A stretch of DNA of 64,000 nt. Origin: Brachypodium distachyon (taxonomy: Eukaryota; Streptophyta; Magnoliopsida; Poales; Poaceae). The translations under genes and the position numbers were made by a program. How positions within the stretch are numbered: position 1 is the first letter of the stretch; each line of letters begins with the position of its first letter. Positions 1 through 10,613 of this stretch are shown here, in pieces. Under the pieces are notes generated by a model that worked only from the letters and a program-made list of their open reading frames with translations, had not been told where the DNA came from and searched no databases. Location: assembly GCF_000005505.3 (NCBI RefSeq), contig NC_016132.3, positions 56,434,914-56,498,913 of the forward strand, read 5' to 3'.

Positions 1-207
1 GAAGAAAAATCACACCGAAGAACACAATGGATCGATCGACGCGGCCACACGCGCATGCAGCACATACGAGGCGATCGAGGCTTAATTAATCAACGCAGAG
101 CAGCATATATACGCACGCACGCGCATGCGCCGGCTAATTACGTGCGTAGCGCTCTTCGACGATCGACCGGGAACGATTGATCGGGAATGAATGAAGGAAG
201 GAATGGA
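1..207. other. 3' flank of the small-peptide gene
   Basis: No coding region is supported here. The stretch lies downstream of the minus-strand peptide gene and would hold its 3' UTR and terminator. It is rich in GATCGATC-like and CGCACGCACGCG-like simple sequence. Confidence 0.4.
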
Positions 208-462
208 TCAGATGCCGCCGGCCGCGCCGCTGCCGCGGCTGCCGCCTTTGCGCTCCGAGTCGGCGCTGTTCATGCTGAAGCTGTTGAGCGAGCGGCCCCC
301 GGCGTAGTTCATGCTGAAGCTCTTCTTGCGGGCGCCGGCGTAGCCATCGGCGGCCTCCACGGGCGCCGCGCTGTAGCTCAGCAGAAGAAGCCCGAGAAGG
401 GCCAGGCCCAGCAGGGTCACGCGCAGCTCGCTGCCGTTGTTGCTGTTCCTCGCGCCCGCCAT
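208..462 (-). CDS. small secreted peptide precursor with a duplicated SFSMN motif
   Basis: I do not recognise this gene. The 84-residue ORF starts at the ATG at 462. A longer in-frame ATG at 510 exists, but starting at 462 puts the hydrophobic segment (about residues 10-30, leucine-rich, ending in SAAPVEA) where a signal peptide belongs. The mature part is short, basic and low in cysteine. It carries two copies of one core, KSFSMNYAG and NSFSMNSAD, about 14 residues apart, then a Gly/Ser/Arg-rich tail. This design (signal peptide, variable spacer, short repeated core near the C-terminus, basic residues beside it) fits secreted signalling-peptide precursors. The core does not match CLE, PSK, PSY, RGF, IDA or PEP as I know them. 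A minus-strand TATA-like box lies about 205 bp upstream. That this is a peptide hormone is inference only. Confidence 0.6.
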   Translation of the reverse strand: MAGARNSNNGSELRVTLLGLALLGLLLLSYSAAPVEAADGYAGARKKSFSMNYAGGRSLNSFSMNSADSERKGGSRGSGAAGGI

Positions 463-666
463 TGCTGCCGATCTCACGATATGCTCCTCCTCCTCCTGCG
501 AAGCTAGCAAGAACGTACCTGTCCAAGGCCGGTCGATCGATGGACGGCTGCGGATTGCGTGCGCGGATCGGAGGGTGGTGGTTTATTGTTTATTGCGGTC
601 GATCGATCGAGCGAGCGAGCGAGCGAGCTCGGTGGGGTGGAGGAAGGAGGGAGGCCGTTCGTGGGG

Positions 667-673
667 ATTTATA
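667..673 (-). promoter_or_regulatory. TATA box of the small-peptide gene
   Basis: Reads TATAAAT on the minus strand inside a GC-rich flank, about 205 bp upstream of the ATG at 462. This would give a 5' UTR of roughly 170-180 bp. Positions 598-633 in that leader are simple sequence made of GATC and GAGC units. Confidence 0.5.
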
Positions 674-809
674 GTGGGCGAGAGAGAGGGGGGCTGGTGG
701 GGAGAGGATTCAGGGGAAGCGTTCATGTTCTTGCGGTGTTGCATGACTGTAGGCTGTAGCAGCCGAATTAGTTAAGCACAAGATCTTCCACACGCAAGCT
801 GCATGATAT

Positions 810-1010
810 ATCTATGGTAAATTTCGGAAAACCACGCTTTTTGAGGCATGCGTTTTGCCGAACCACAATTAGCGCAGAAACGTCCGCAGTACCACACATT
901 TTGAGTCAGTTTGCATCAATCCGCCCGAAACCGGGTGATTTGGCGGTTTGACTTGATTTCTTATAGGTGGGGCCCACCTGTCGGATGCCACAACGGTATT
1001 GACCCGACAT
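810..1010. repeat. dispersed grass repeat
   Basis: Contains two diverged phrases of the type 'AAACCACACWTTTTGAG' and a GTGGGGCCCACCTGTC block. I know both from a dispersed non-coding repeat common near grass genes. No ORF is present. Boundaries are approximate and no terminal repeats were found. Confidence 0.35.
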
Positions 1011-1078
1011 GCTAGCCCTGCTAATATATAACAGCCGAATATACATCTCTTGAGAAAACATGATTCGTTCTATTTTTA

Positions 1079-1195
1079 TACTTCCTACGATTCATATTAA
1101 TTATCTCAAATTTGTCCAAATATGGATGTATCTATGTCTAAAAGGTGTCTAGATACATGTAATAATTTGACAAGTAATATGGATCGGAGGGAGTA
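1079..1195. mobile_element. Stowaway-type MITE (Tc1/mariner)
   Basis: About 117 bp, with one end like CTTCCTACGATTCATATTAA and the other GGATCGGAGGGAGTA, flanked by TA. The interior holds the hallmark GGATGTATCTA and GTCTAGATACATGTAATA segments shared with the elements near 31.1, 36.0 and 36.7 kb. Confidence 0.8.
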
Positions 1196-2150
1196 TATAT
1201 TAACAAAGCATGATAAATCGAAACAGAAAACAAAGCCAACAACAAAGGTTCCCCGTAAAACTAAAAGCTACATCAAGGTTCTTGAGAGTAGAGCACATAT
1301 CATCTCTGACTCTTTAGTCTTCTTCGTGATATTAGTCTACCTTTCTGAATAGGAGACCGTAGAAGGCCAAACCCCCACAAGTCGAACTAACTGCATAGAC
1401 TTTGGAGAGCCACATGAGCCGCTCAACCCAACGAGATTCGAACCTAATTTCAATATATTGTGATCGCGACACACCACACACGAGACATGCTTCCAAAACA
1501 TTATCTCATAGGCAAACTGACGAGAAACAAGATCAAACCCCCCCATATACGAGTCGTGAGATTCACAAATTCCATAAAGTAGATAGGGATAAATATGTGT
1601 ACTTCGATCAAATGACCTTTATTAAATTTCTATTTTTACGAGAGAGATCTATGGTTAGTTTCAATATCAACCTATTTTTACTTTATTTATTATTGAACCA
1701 ATAGAACATGTTCTCTTTTTTTCATTCTGAATTTTGGAAATAAAATCTTCTCTTCTGTCGCTGTTTCTCTGACATGATGAATGCGAGTACTGGGGATCGA
1801 CTCTCTGTTCTAAAACACTACTACAGTTCGGCGTGGCGAATTTCAGCGGGAAGCAATAACAGCTTCAGAACCCAGCATGCTGGGAAGTGGGAAGTTTCAA
1901 TTGCTGCTGCCTCATGATATGATCTTGGTCAGAACAAGTGTTAATTGTCAGTCAACCAAAATGTGCGATGCAGCATGATTCCTTTGGCAAAATTCACAAA
2001 ATAAAGTTTATTTGAATAACTACTAGGGAGAATATTTCAGATAACTGCAATGCTGAACAAGTACCAATCACACTGGTTACAGATTCTCCTTATGCCTTGC
2101 TATGTATATACACTTACAAAGCACAAGCTCTTGATAAAAACGTAGTATAT
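1196..2150. other. AT-rich intergenic DNA, no gene seen
   Basis: Short ORFs only, with no family resemblance. The right part, from about 2150, probably belongs to the 3' UTR of the sucrose-phosphate synthase gene, which runs leftward. Confidence 0.4.
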
Positions 2151-2382
2151 ATTGCTGAATTAGTTCATAAACACTTAAAGCCAACAGTGGCATCATCAGC
2201 AGTGTTCCCAATTATTCCTCACTGCAAGATGTAGTAGTGGTAGTGTTCATAGGATTATATAGGTAGCAAACAAAAGAGAGACGTGGGTTCCTTCCGCCTT
2301 TCGGTTATGAACAAAGCAGAAGATAGTAAAAATCATCAGTGAAGATGTTAGATATCATGATCAGGCTTGCCAGCAGCCGGTT

Positions 2383-5300
2383 TTACATGCCGCTGGAAGT
2401 CTTGGTGACCTCCTTGAGAGCCCGCATGATCTCGTCGGCCTTCAGCTCGCCGCGTGTGGAAGCAGTGAGGGGGCTTACGGCCGGGACGACATCCTCCTTG
2501 TGGTAGCTCCCAGAGCTCCTCAGCAGCTGCTCCGAGCCCTTCTCGGTGACGCCTTGGACGATCACCGTCTTGTGTAGCCCCGAGAGCATCTCCTCCCGGT
2601 CAGAGTCACCGTGTTCCCCGACGATCAGAAACATGTTGCCCACGGGCAGGCCCCAGCGCACGAACAGATACCTGAGATTTAGATCCAACAATTAGTATGG
2701 TTGTCGGAAATGCTACAGTTGTCAGGTTGGAATGTGTAATACAGCAGTACTGACCTGAGTGCTTGTGATCTGGATGCCATGAGAGGGACAACCTGCAGCC
2801 TTGTCGAGTTCCGGCAGTACATGAGGTGGCACCGGAGGCCGCGCATCCTCAGCCTCTCCCTAAGCTCATCGATCGTTTTCACCTAACAAATGAAGCAAAT
2901 TGAGACAGGAATTCGACGTAAGGTGTCATCTAGGTGAAACTATGTACTAGTAGGGGGCTTACCTTCTTGGGGTCTCTGACGAAGAAGGAGACGCAGTGCG
3001 CGTTGCAGGATTCAACATCCGGCTCGACGGCGTCGCTGGAGCCGTCGTGAGCCATGAGCTTCCCGATGGTCTGCCTGGCGCCGTCGTGGGACCACCTGTG
3101 GTTGATGTGCAGCAGGTAGTCCTGGTCCGGGCGCAGCCTGCCCTGGGCGTCGACGCACTGCGCCGTGCCGGGGTAGTACACCTCGCTGCCGCTGCCGCAG
3201 ATGAGCGCGTCGAAGTCGGTGGGTGGGACCTTGCCGAGCTGCAGGAGCTGGAGCGTCTCGGACAGCGGCATGGCCGTGGAGAGCGCGAAGCCGGAGATCT
3301 TGGACATCTGGGAGTCTGACCTCACCGCCCTGAACACCTCCTGGATCACCTGCAGCATCTTCTTGGTGGCGCGGCCGTCGTCGCCGTAGCAGTCCACGGC
3401 CACGATGAACAGACGCCGGCGGCGGCGGAGGAGCGGGTACTTGTTCACGCCGCCGGACGCAAGCTCGGAGTGGCTCTTGACGTCGCCTTCGCCGGCGCCG
3501 CTGCCGTCCGGGATCCCTGAGGGGTGAGCATGAGACGACGATTGCTTAATCTTGTTCATGATCTTCTGCACTTGGTCCTGCGGGTCCGATGAGGCGGGCT
3601 CGTTGAGGGAAGCACCCCGCTCGCCGTCGATGGAGAGGCGCAGCGACAGGTCCTGGAAGTCTATGAGCGAGTCCTCCAGGGCGTCCTCCTCGTCGGCGCC
3701 CGTGTCCGCCGGGGTGTCTGTGAGCCAGCGCGGGTTCCTGATCCGGCACCCGGCCACCCGGGTGAGGTACTGCCGGCAGTGCTCCGGCCACGAGTAGAGG
3801 TGGATGTTGCGCAGCCCATTCTTCCGGCACTCCTGCCACAGGTTCTTGTCCGCCACCAACTTCAGCAGCGCGTCGGCAATGGCGTTCTTGTCGTGTGGAT
3901 CCACCAGCAGCCCGTTGTTCAGTGCCTACACCAGCGCCATGACGCACACACAGTTACATCACATCAGACGGCTCATTGCAAATTTACGGTTGTTTCAGTA
4001 ACGGGATGCCAAGAAACATGGCACACTTACAGTAGTAATGTCGACCGGACCGCCGTTCTTGGTGGCGACGATCGGCAGCCCGTGTGCTGCCGCCTAAAGG
4101 CCATAAAAGTAATTCGTCAGAAGTTAACTCTGTTTTTCTTTACTCGATGAAAAAAAATTCTGTTTTATTTATAGCAATAGGAAAGAATGAGGTGATTGTA
4201 AGGGAACTGAAGCTGACCTCGATAAGGGTGAGACCGAAAGGCTCCACGAGAGCAGGATTGATGAAGACACCCTGCAGGGGATAGCCGATGTTAGAGTGAG
4301 TTGCCAAAGCTGAAATATGTTGGATATGAGATGCAGCAGACCTTCATCTTCGCCGCGAGGCGATAGATCTCCGGGACATCGGCCTGGTTGTGATGCTTGG
4401 GGAACGCCACACTTCCGTAGAGATCATACTTGTCGACCAGCTTCAGGACTGTGGTGAGAACATTCGCGTTGCCCGCAGGCATCTCGTCGATATCATCTCT
4501 GTTCCCCATGATCAGAGTCTGGAAAATGTAAGCAGTTACTTGTCAACATGTGCAGATATATGCCAAAGGGATGTTCAGAAATATGATTTTGGCAGTACTC
4601 CTTTTTACTTGGTAATCATGATGGGTGCCGGCGGATATTACTTGCTACTTGGTAACAATGATAGACACTGGAAATATGTTACTAAAGTTGAACTTAAGAT
4701 GTACTTATGCAGGTAAACTGGTATAAATGAAGTATACTTATTCAGGTAAGCTGTTGCTTACTAAGTTTGCAAGCTCCCTCAGTGGGCGGCACTCTCCAAA
4801 TGCTCTGACAAGGGTAGTGATGTTCTTCTTCGCATCGGGCCTTGACAGGGCCAGGATCATCGGCTTGTGAGGATTGGTCAGGAACCGCATCACCTGTAAC
4901 AGGCAGTTTCGTTCAGTGATATTAAGATCCTCATAGGGGAAATTGGTGTGCGTCGGTATGGGAAATTTGGGATCAGACACCAACCTCAGCCCAAATCGGG
5001 GGTAGTGACCTTGGTGAAGCACCATCCAGCATGTCATCTTTGCCATCACCATCTCCATCGACATCTTCAGCCACAACATTGCTGAAATCCATCCCAGGTG
5101 GAATTACCTGCCACGCCAAATTACCACAATTGTAGATCAAGAGTGTGAAAAAAATCAGCTTCGCCACATATGACACGTGAAATACCTAACATGCTACTAG
5201 AATTTTGCCAGATATGATATGATACAGTACTATGATACAAGGGTCCCTATGGTATATGTTTAGTAATCAAACACTTACCACCATCCTAGGCATGAAACGG

Positions 5301-7544
5301 CCATGGCAGCTAACCCCGCGCCTCGTCCGTGCCCTTAACACTTTCTCGAGCTTCACATCAAAGCCATCATACAGTCCCCACTGTTCATCGATCTCCTGCC
5401 TTGTGCTCGTTATCACAAGCTCTGCTGCGTCCAAGGCCAGCTCCTCGCCCTCGATACGCCTCATGATTTTGTAGGTTGAGTCAATCTCCTCCTTGGACAT
5501 GCGCCCTTGCTTCATGATCTGCTCCAGCTTGTTCCTCCCGAGCGAGTGACCGGTGAGCACCATCGGCACGTTCAGCGCGCCGGAGAGAAGAGAGGCGACA
5601 TCGCCTGCATCAGCATAGTGGCCATGGATCACATAGGGCAGGACCGGCTTCCCACGGCCAACCTGCTCGCCCAGAGCCCTGGACATGTTTAGAATATGCG
5701 CGAGGGCTCCGTCGACGAACTCCTGGAGGTAGGGCCACAGGGCCTCCTTCTTTATGTACTTGTCCCTCGGCCCGCAAGGTATGCGCACAATGTATGCCCC
5801 GGCGCTCTCGCCCCCTTCAGCATCGGTGGAGCCTGAGCACAGCATCTCGGTAGGCTCCCCGTAGCTCCAATCCACGTCGGGGGATGACACTTGGCGTGTG
5901 AACAGGTCCACTCTGTACACTCCGGGCATCAATGAAAGCGCTCTGGCGAGTTCGACAACATATTTCACCTGCAAACACAGGGAGAACCAGTCCCAGTAAA
6001 TCATGCAAGTCACAATCAATCTTGATTATAATTGTAAGAAACATTTCTGTAAGTAAATGATCAGTTTTGTTTACCTGCCCTCCAGTATCTGAATCACTAC
6101 CCAATTCCATGTTCTCGCCGCGGACAAGACCGTGTACACTAGAAAGGAGATGAAAGAAATTGTAGAACTCTCAGGCCATCATCAACATGATCATGCAGCA
6201 TGACAGAACATGAGGTGCACAGATCATACGACATCTGAAGAAAGTTTCAGTATATAAGACCTGATGAGCACAATGTAGAGCTTCTTCTCCTTGTTATCGT
6301 CGGACCAGACGGTGAGGTCGGAGAAGTTCCTCTGGAACTTCTTCTTGGGCGTTCCGTAGGACGCCAGCTCGCCGACGGTGTCCCCCTTCTCGCCTTCCGA
6401 CAGATCCTCGGCCAGGTCCTCCGTGGCCTCACGGCGCACCTGCTCCTGTTCCTTCTGCCGCGCCGACATCCTCTGGATGCCCTCCAGCTCCAGCTGCTCG
6501 TCATGAAACAATGCATAGCCAAACAAAACATATAATCAGAAGCATCACAAGAATGGAGAATGGAAACATATATTACCAGTCATCATGTATAATTCTCTGT
6601 TCTCGCAGACGAAACCACAGCAAAAGCGTGGTTTGGCAGATTCAGTTTGGAAATGGGACAGCAAACTTTTTTGGGCCGTTATGTCTGACAGCACTAGGAG
6701 ACCATGATTTTTCTTCCGCCCTTTTCATAAACACGAAAGAATCTCCGAATAATAAACAAACAAATACTTAAGAGGAAAACATGCGTTGTTCGTATCTGAC
6801 ATTCTGACATCATTCCTACTTCCTGGGGTCCTGAATGTTCGAAATCGCGGCACGATCGTGCATGATCCAGTTTTAAACGACAAAATGATCGATCTAACAT
6901 CATGATTAAACATGAATGAATGAATGAAAAAAAAACATGTTACGTCAAGAAAGAAAAACAGTGTCGGATCGGCAGAATATTCGTCCGGGAAGAATTCTTC
7001 ATGGAACTGCACTTACGACGTTACAGTGAGCATCTCACCGAGCGAGAGAGAGAGAGAGAGAGAGGAAAGAAAACAAATAAAGCCACCGGACGACGGGACG
7101 AAACCATGAATGAAATTAACCAAACCAACCAAAGACAAGTCGAAATCAACAACAAGGGGAGGGAAATGAAGGAAGACGAGAGAAGAAGAGAGATGAGGAA
7201 TTGACAGGCCGCTTAATAATCACCTGCTTCTTCTTGCGGGCGAGGTGCCAGATGCGCCAGCACATGTTCTCGAGTCGGGTGCTGCGCTCGCGGGCGTTGC
7301 GGGTGGCGACGACCTTGATCCACGTCCGGTGGAGGTCGCTCTCGTCCACGCCCTTCACCACCTCCTCCACGAAGTAGTGCGTCGGGCTGAAGTTCATGTG
7401 CGGCCCGCGGGGGCTCGCCGACGACGCCCCCGCCCCCGCCACCGCCGACTTCGGGTCCCCGCCCCCGGCGCCTCCTCCCGCGGCGGCGCCGCCGCTGTCG
7501 AGAATCGCCTCCAGGTAGCCATTGATCCACTCGTTCCCCGCCAT
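2383..7544 (-). CDS. SPS1: sucrose-phosphate synthase, 12 exons
   Basis: Makes sucrose-6-phosphate from UDP-glucose and fructose-6-phosphate in the cytosol, the controlled step of sucrose synthesis. Exons (minus): 7224-7544, 6261-6493, 6075-6138, 5279-5968, 4985-5107, 4762-4893, 4342-4518, 4218-4271, 4031-4093, 2963-3925, 2755-2882, 2383-2671. They join in frame to 1078 residues, the usual SPS length. The start [18 protein letters not shown] is typical of cereal SPS1. The glycosyltransferase region shows [25 protein letters not shown] and the E-x7-E motif (E590, E598). A phosphatase-like C-terminal domain begins near residue 790 (VDCYGDDG) and lacks the DLDxT nucleophile of true sucrose phosphatase, as usual for SPS. 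Ser165 in QRNFSDLTV sits at the conserved light/dark phosphorylation site (maize Ser162 region). All introns are GT-AG. The match to rice SPS1 is close along its whole length. Confidence 0.95.
7043..7065. repeat. (GA)n microsatellite in SPS intron 1
   Basis: An uninterrupted GA run of about 20 bp in the first intron of the SPS gene. It is a likely length-variable marker. Confidence 0.8.
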
Positions 7545-7860
7545 GGCACCCGATCCGCGTGCGCTCGCGTTCCGTTGGGCGATGGAACTGACAAGAGAGA
7601 GAGAGAGGGAGGAGGAAGAAGAATAATGGGGGGAGGTTTCTTTCCCGTTCGTTGGTTGGGTTGTGTGGCCCGTACCGCCGTAGTTGTAGGCTTCTGTTGA
7701 GAAATATTTAGAGGAGGGAGGAGGGACAAAAATTCTCTGGAGCAGGGGTGAGGATCCAGAGAGAAGGGAGGCGCGCCTGCCACGTGGCCAACGATTTTCT
7801 ATTTTCTATTTATTTTGGAATAATAATGATGAAAGCGGTAATATAACACTAGCGGGACCG
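7545..7860 (-). promoter_or_regulatory. SPS leader and proximal promoter region
   Basis: Upstream of the SPS ATG on the minus strand there is a CT-rich tract (GA-rich on the plus strand, about 7590-7622), typical of a plant 5' UTR. A weak TATA-like CTAAATATTT lies near 7700-7710. The exact transcription start cannot be fixed from sequence. Confidence 0.35.
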
Positions 7861-10150
7861 TTTTACGTGTGACGACGATGGAGCTCGCCTCGCCGGAGAA
7901 GACGTTGGGCCGTGCGCGTGTGGCGGTTTTGGCCGTCGGTTGGGTTCTTCCGTGTGCCAAGCTGTTTGATCACCCCTGCATTGGCGCTGTACGGTTGCAT
8001 GCATGTGTATCGGGGGTTTGGGACAGGGAATTTCGGAAGCCAGCCTTTGTTGTCCCGCTCGACCGATGGTAGACTTCGGCTGTGACGACGGTTTGTGTAA
8101 CGCCGTGGCCATTTCCGAGCGTAGGAACGAGGACAAAATGCGTTGGATAGTCCTGACTCTAGAGATAGGCATGTAATAGATGTTTATTGGGTGGTTCATG
8201 TAATAGATGTTTATTGGGTGGTTCCTGGTAATCGAGGCATATATATGAGGAGAATCATTAATTGCATGACATTTTGAGTGACCTGTCCATATACTTCTTC
8301 CCCTTGAGGGAGCTATTACAACGCAACTTTGCATTGCCACCTTATGGCGGCCCGAGCTTCTCTTCTTAATTGCTCCCGCACGATGCCTTCGACTACGTGT
8401 ATTATCTCATCCCTCCTTCCCGTACCCTTCCATTGTCCAGCCCAATTTTTTCCTGCTTCGGTCATCGAGTGCCTATCACCAAATATTGTCAACCTACCAT
8501 TGCCCATATCCAACCGGTGCCAGCGGTACCATGGCGGGGCACCGTCGCACCTCAATTGGACCTTTGGCCGACATTAAGCCCCACCTCTTAGCCGACTTCA
8601 TTTTGTTAGTCACTATCACTCCTTCCTTCACGTTTCTTGAAATTTGTTAAAACCCTAGGTGTTTCATTGTACTTTGCGTCCAACCCCACACGTTGGATCG
8701 TGTAGATACACTTAAAATCTAGGCGAGGGCGGGACTAAGATTATCTTTATATGTTAATGTTCATATGGGAACACCATGCGGGAGGAATTGGTCAACAAGT
8801 TATGATTTTTTTTGTTATATTCTCCCGCGACTAGGGTCTAAAGCTCAAATCGAGTTCAGAATAAGGTTTCAAAAATTCGGACAGAGATTTGTGAATTTCA
8901 CCGAATTACGTTCATTTCCGTCGGGTCCTTCATCCCGAAAATGAAGTTTGAAACCCATTTCAAAGGCACAACTAATCACACCACTCTTAATTTTTTTATA
9001 AACGTGGTACCCGTTCATGCCTTAATAATCTACTAGACGGCCCAAAACAAAGTTTCCTTCTTTATCAGCAGCAGATTCTCAGGTGGGACATAAGGGCATC
9101 TCCAACAAGGTACCAGCTAGTAGCGGTACTAAAAAATTTCTTTCCATTTTTCAGTGTGTTTCATTTTTTTCTTATTCATTTTTTTTCTTGATGGATCCAC
9201 ATGTCATCTTCTTTGTTGTTTTGGTATCCGTATAGTACATGTTACTTCTTCAAGTAACCATTACTTAGTTGTGACATTTTTCTCTCTTCCACATTGACCA
9301 CTAATTTCTTGGTACCCCTGTGGTACTTCTTGTTGAGGATGATCCTAAATAGGTAGGGTCGTCTGCTGCCAACCCTGTCGCCATAGGCATGTCATGGATG
9401 GGTAAGAAACGGAGGAGGAGGAGCCGATGCGCACGTATGTGGCAGCGCAGGCAGGACGGCCCTCAACCCCAGTCCTCCTCCGTATGGCTAGCTCGTAGCG
9501 CCCGAATGCATATCCTTTGCCGTGCCCCCGTGACGCACTAGCCCTTGTCCAGTACGAAAAGGAAAACAAAGGATATACAGAAAGGAAGAATATGTAGTAC
9601 TCCCTAGGAAGTTGTTAGCCGGATTTGACTCCGCCGCAGCTGCAGGGAGAAACGAAAGGGAGGACGCGGTATGGACGGAAATGGCTAGTTGCGCTAGAGC
9701 TTAGCGGCACGTACTACGTCCGATGGATGGATGGATGAAGTTGGATCATCGATCGCCCGCCGCCACCCGCGCGGCGATGCAACTTGTTGCGTGGCCCGTT
9801 GCGGGAATAGACGGGGCGACAACAAACACCCCGCCGCCTTTCGCCCTCGGGCTCGCGACCGGACCGCCCGCGTCGCCCTCTCTCCGTCTCCTTCTCCCCC
9901 CGAGCACTCCCGATCGACCAACGACGCACAGGTACGTACGCAGTACTCCATGATATAGACGCGCCGCCGGAACGCCCACGGTGCCTGAATATTCGCTAGC
10001 TGCTCGATTGCTCCTGCTCCGGCCTGCATAAAGCCGGTTTAGTCCCGTTCACGATTTGCCACGAGAGGCATTTAAATTGGCTGACGATTCAGTCTGCAAA
10101 CACATCGACCTGGTTTGAGTTTACAAAAGTGAGTGTGTTATCACAACACG
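7861..10150. other. intergenic DNA, no gene supported
   Basis: Several ORFs of 60-160 codons occur on both strands, but none has a domain, consistent codon use or splice structure. The stretch holds a 27-bp tandem duplication (8171-8224) and short GGAT repeats near 9722-9737. Confidence 0.4.
8171..8224. repeat. perfect 27-bp tandem duplication
   Basis: The unit beginning ATGTAATAGATGTTTATTGG occurs twice head to tail with no mismatch, which points to a recent slippage or repair event. Confidence 0.9.
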
Positions 10151-10155
10151 CTTTT

Positions 10156-10574
10156 TGATGTACTGTCCACTGTAAGGCCGTTGTCGCTAAGTCTGAAAAT
10201 GTCGTTTTTCTTCAGTTAAGTTCAGTAGCAAATAAGCTGGGCATGCAGCACGAGGTTGTTCGTGACTTGTCCTATTCTTCAGGTAGCTAGCTTAGTGCGC
10301 CGCCTTGACTGCGTCGTGGGATGGCACGAGCAAAACATCAAAAGCGGCATGATCTGGGCACGAGCGACGCCGTGGGATGGCGCGGCTGTAGGACTCGTTC
10401 TGCCCTGATTTTTCTCCTTTTAGTTAGATCGTACAACTCGTTTTGAGAGTTGGTATAAGAAGCAATAAAAGTCGGATCAGAAAAGCGGCAACCGTTACGC
10501 AGCACCAAACCTGTGTTTGTCTCTTGTTGATTCTACTCTCGCGTGTGTGTGTTCTGCAGCGTCCGGCAACGTCA
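10156..10574 (+). repeat. 5' LTR of the copia element
   Basis: 419 bp, TGATGTAC to GTCA, with about 97% identity to the 3' LTR by hand alignment. AATAAAA at about 10466 is a possible polyadenylation signal. Confidence 0.95.
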
Positions 10575-10576
10575 AT

Positions 10577-10588
10577 TGGTATCAGAGC
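10577..10588 (+). other. primer-binding site (initiator Met-tRNA)
   Basis: TGGTATCAGAGC, two bases after the 5' LTR, complementary to the 3' end of plant initiator Met-tRNA. Confidence 0.9.
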
Positions 10589-10613
10589 CCTGATCAGGTT
10601 CTGGTGATCTACG

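Noticed and set aside
1410..1460. tRNA-like B-box (GGTTCGAATCTC on the minus strand)
   Set aside because: No matching A-box, acceptor stem or cloverleaf could be drawn around it.
7849..8340. 163-codon minus-strand ORF upstream of SPS
   Set aside because: It includes the 27-bp tandem repeat translated in frame and has no recognisable motif or splice context.
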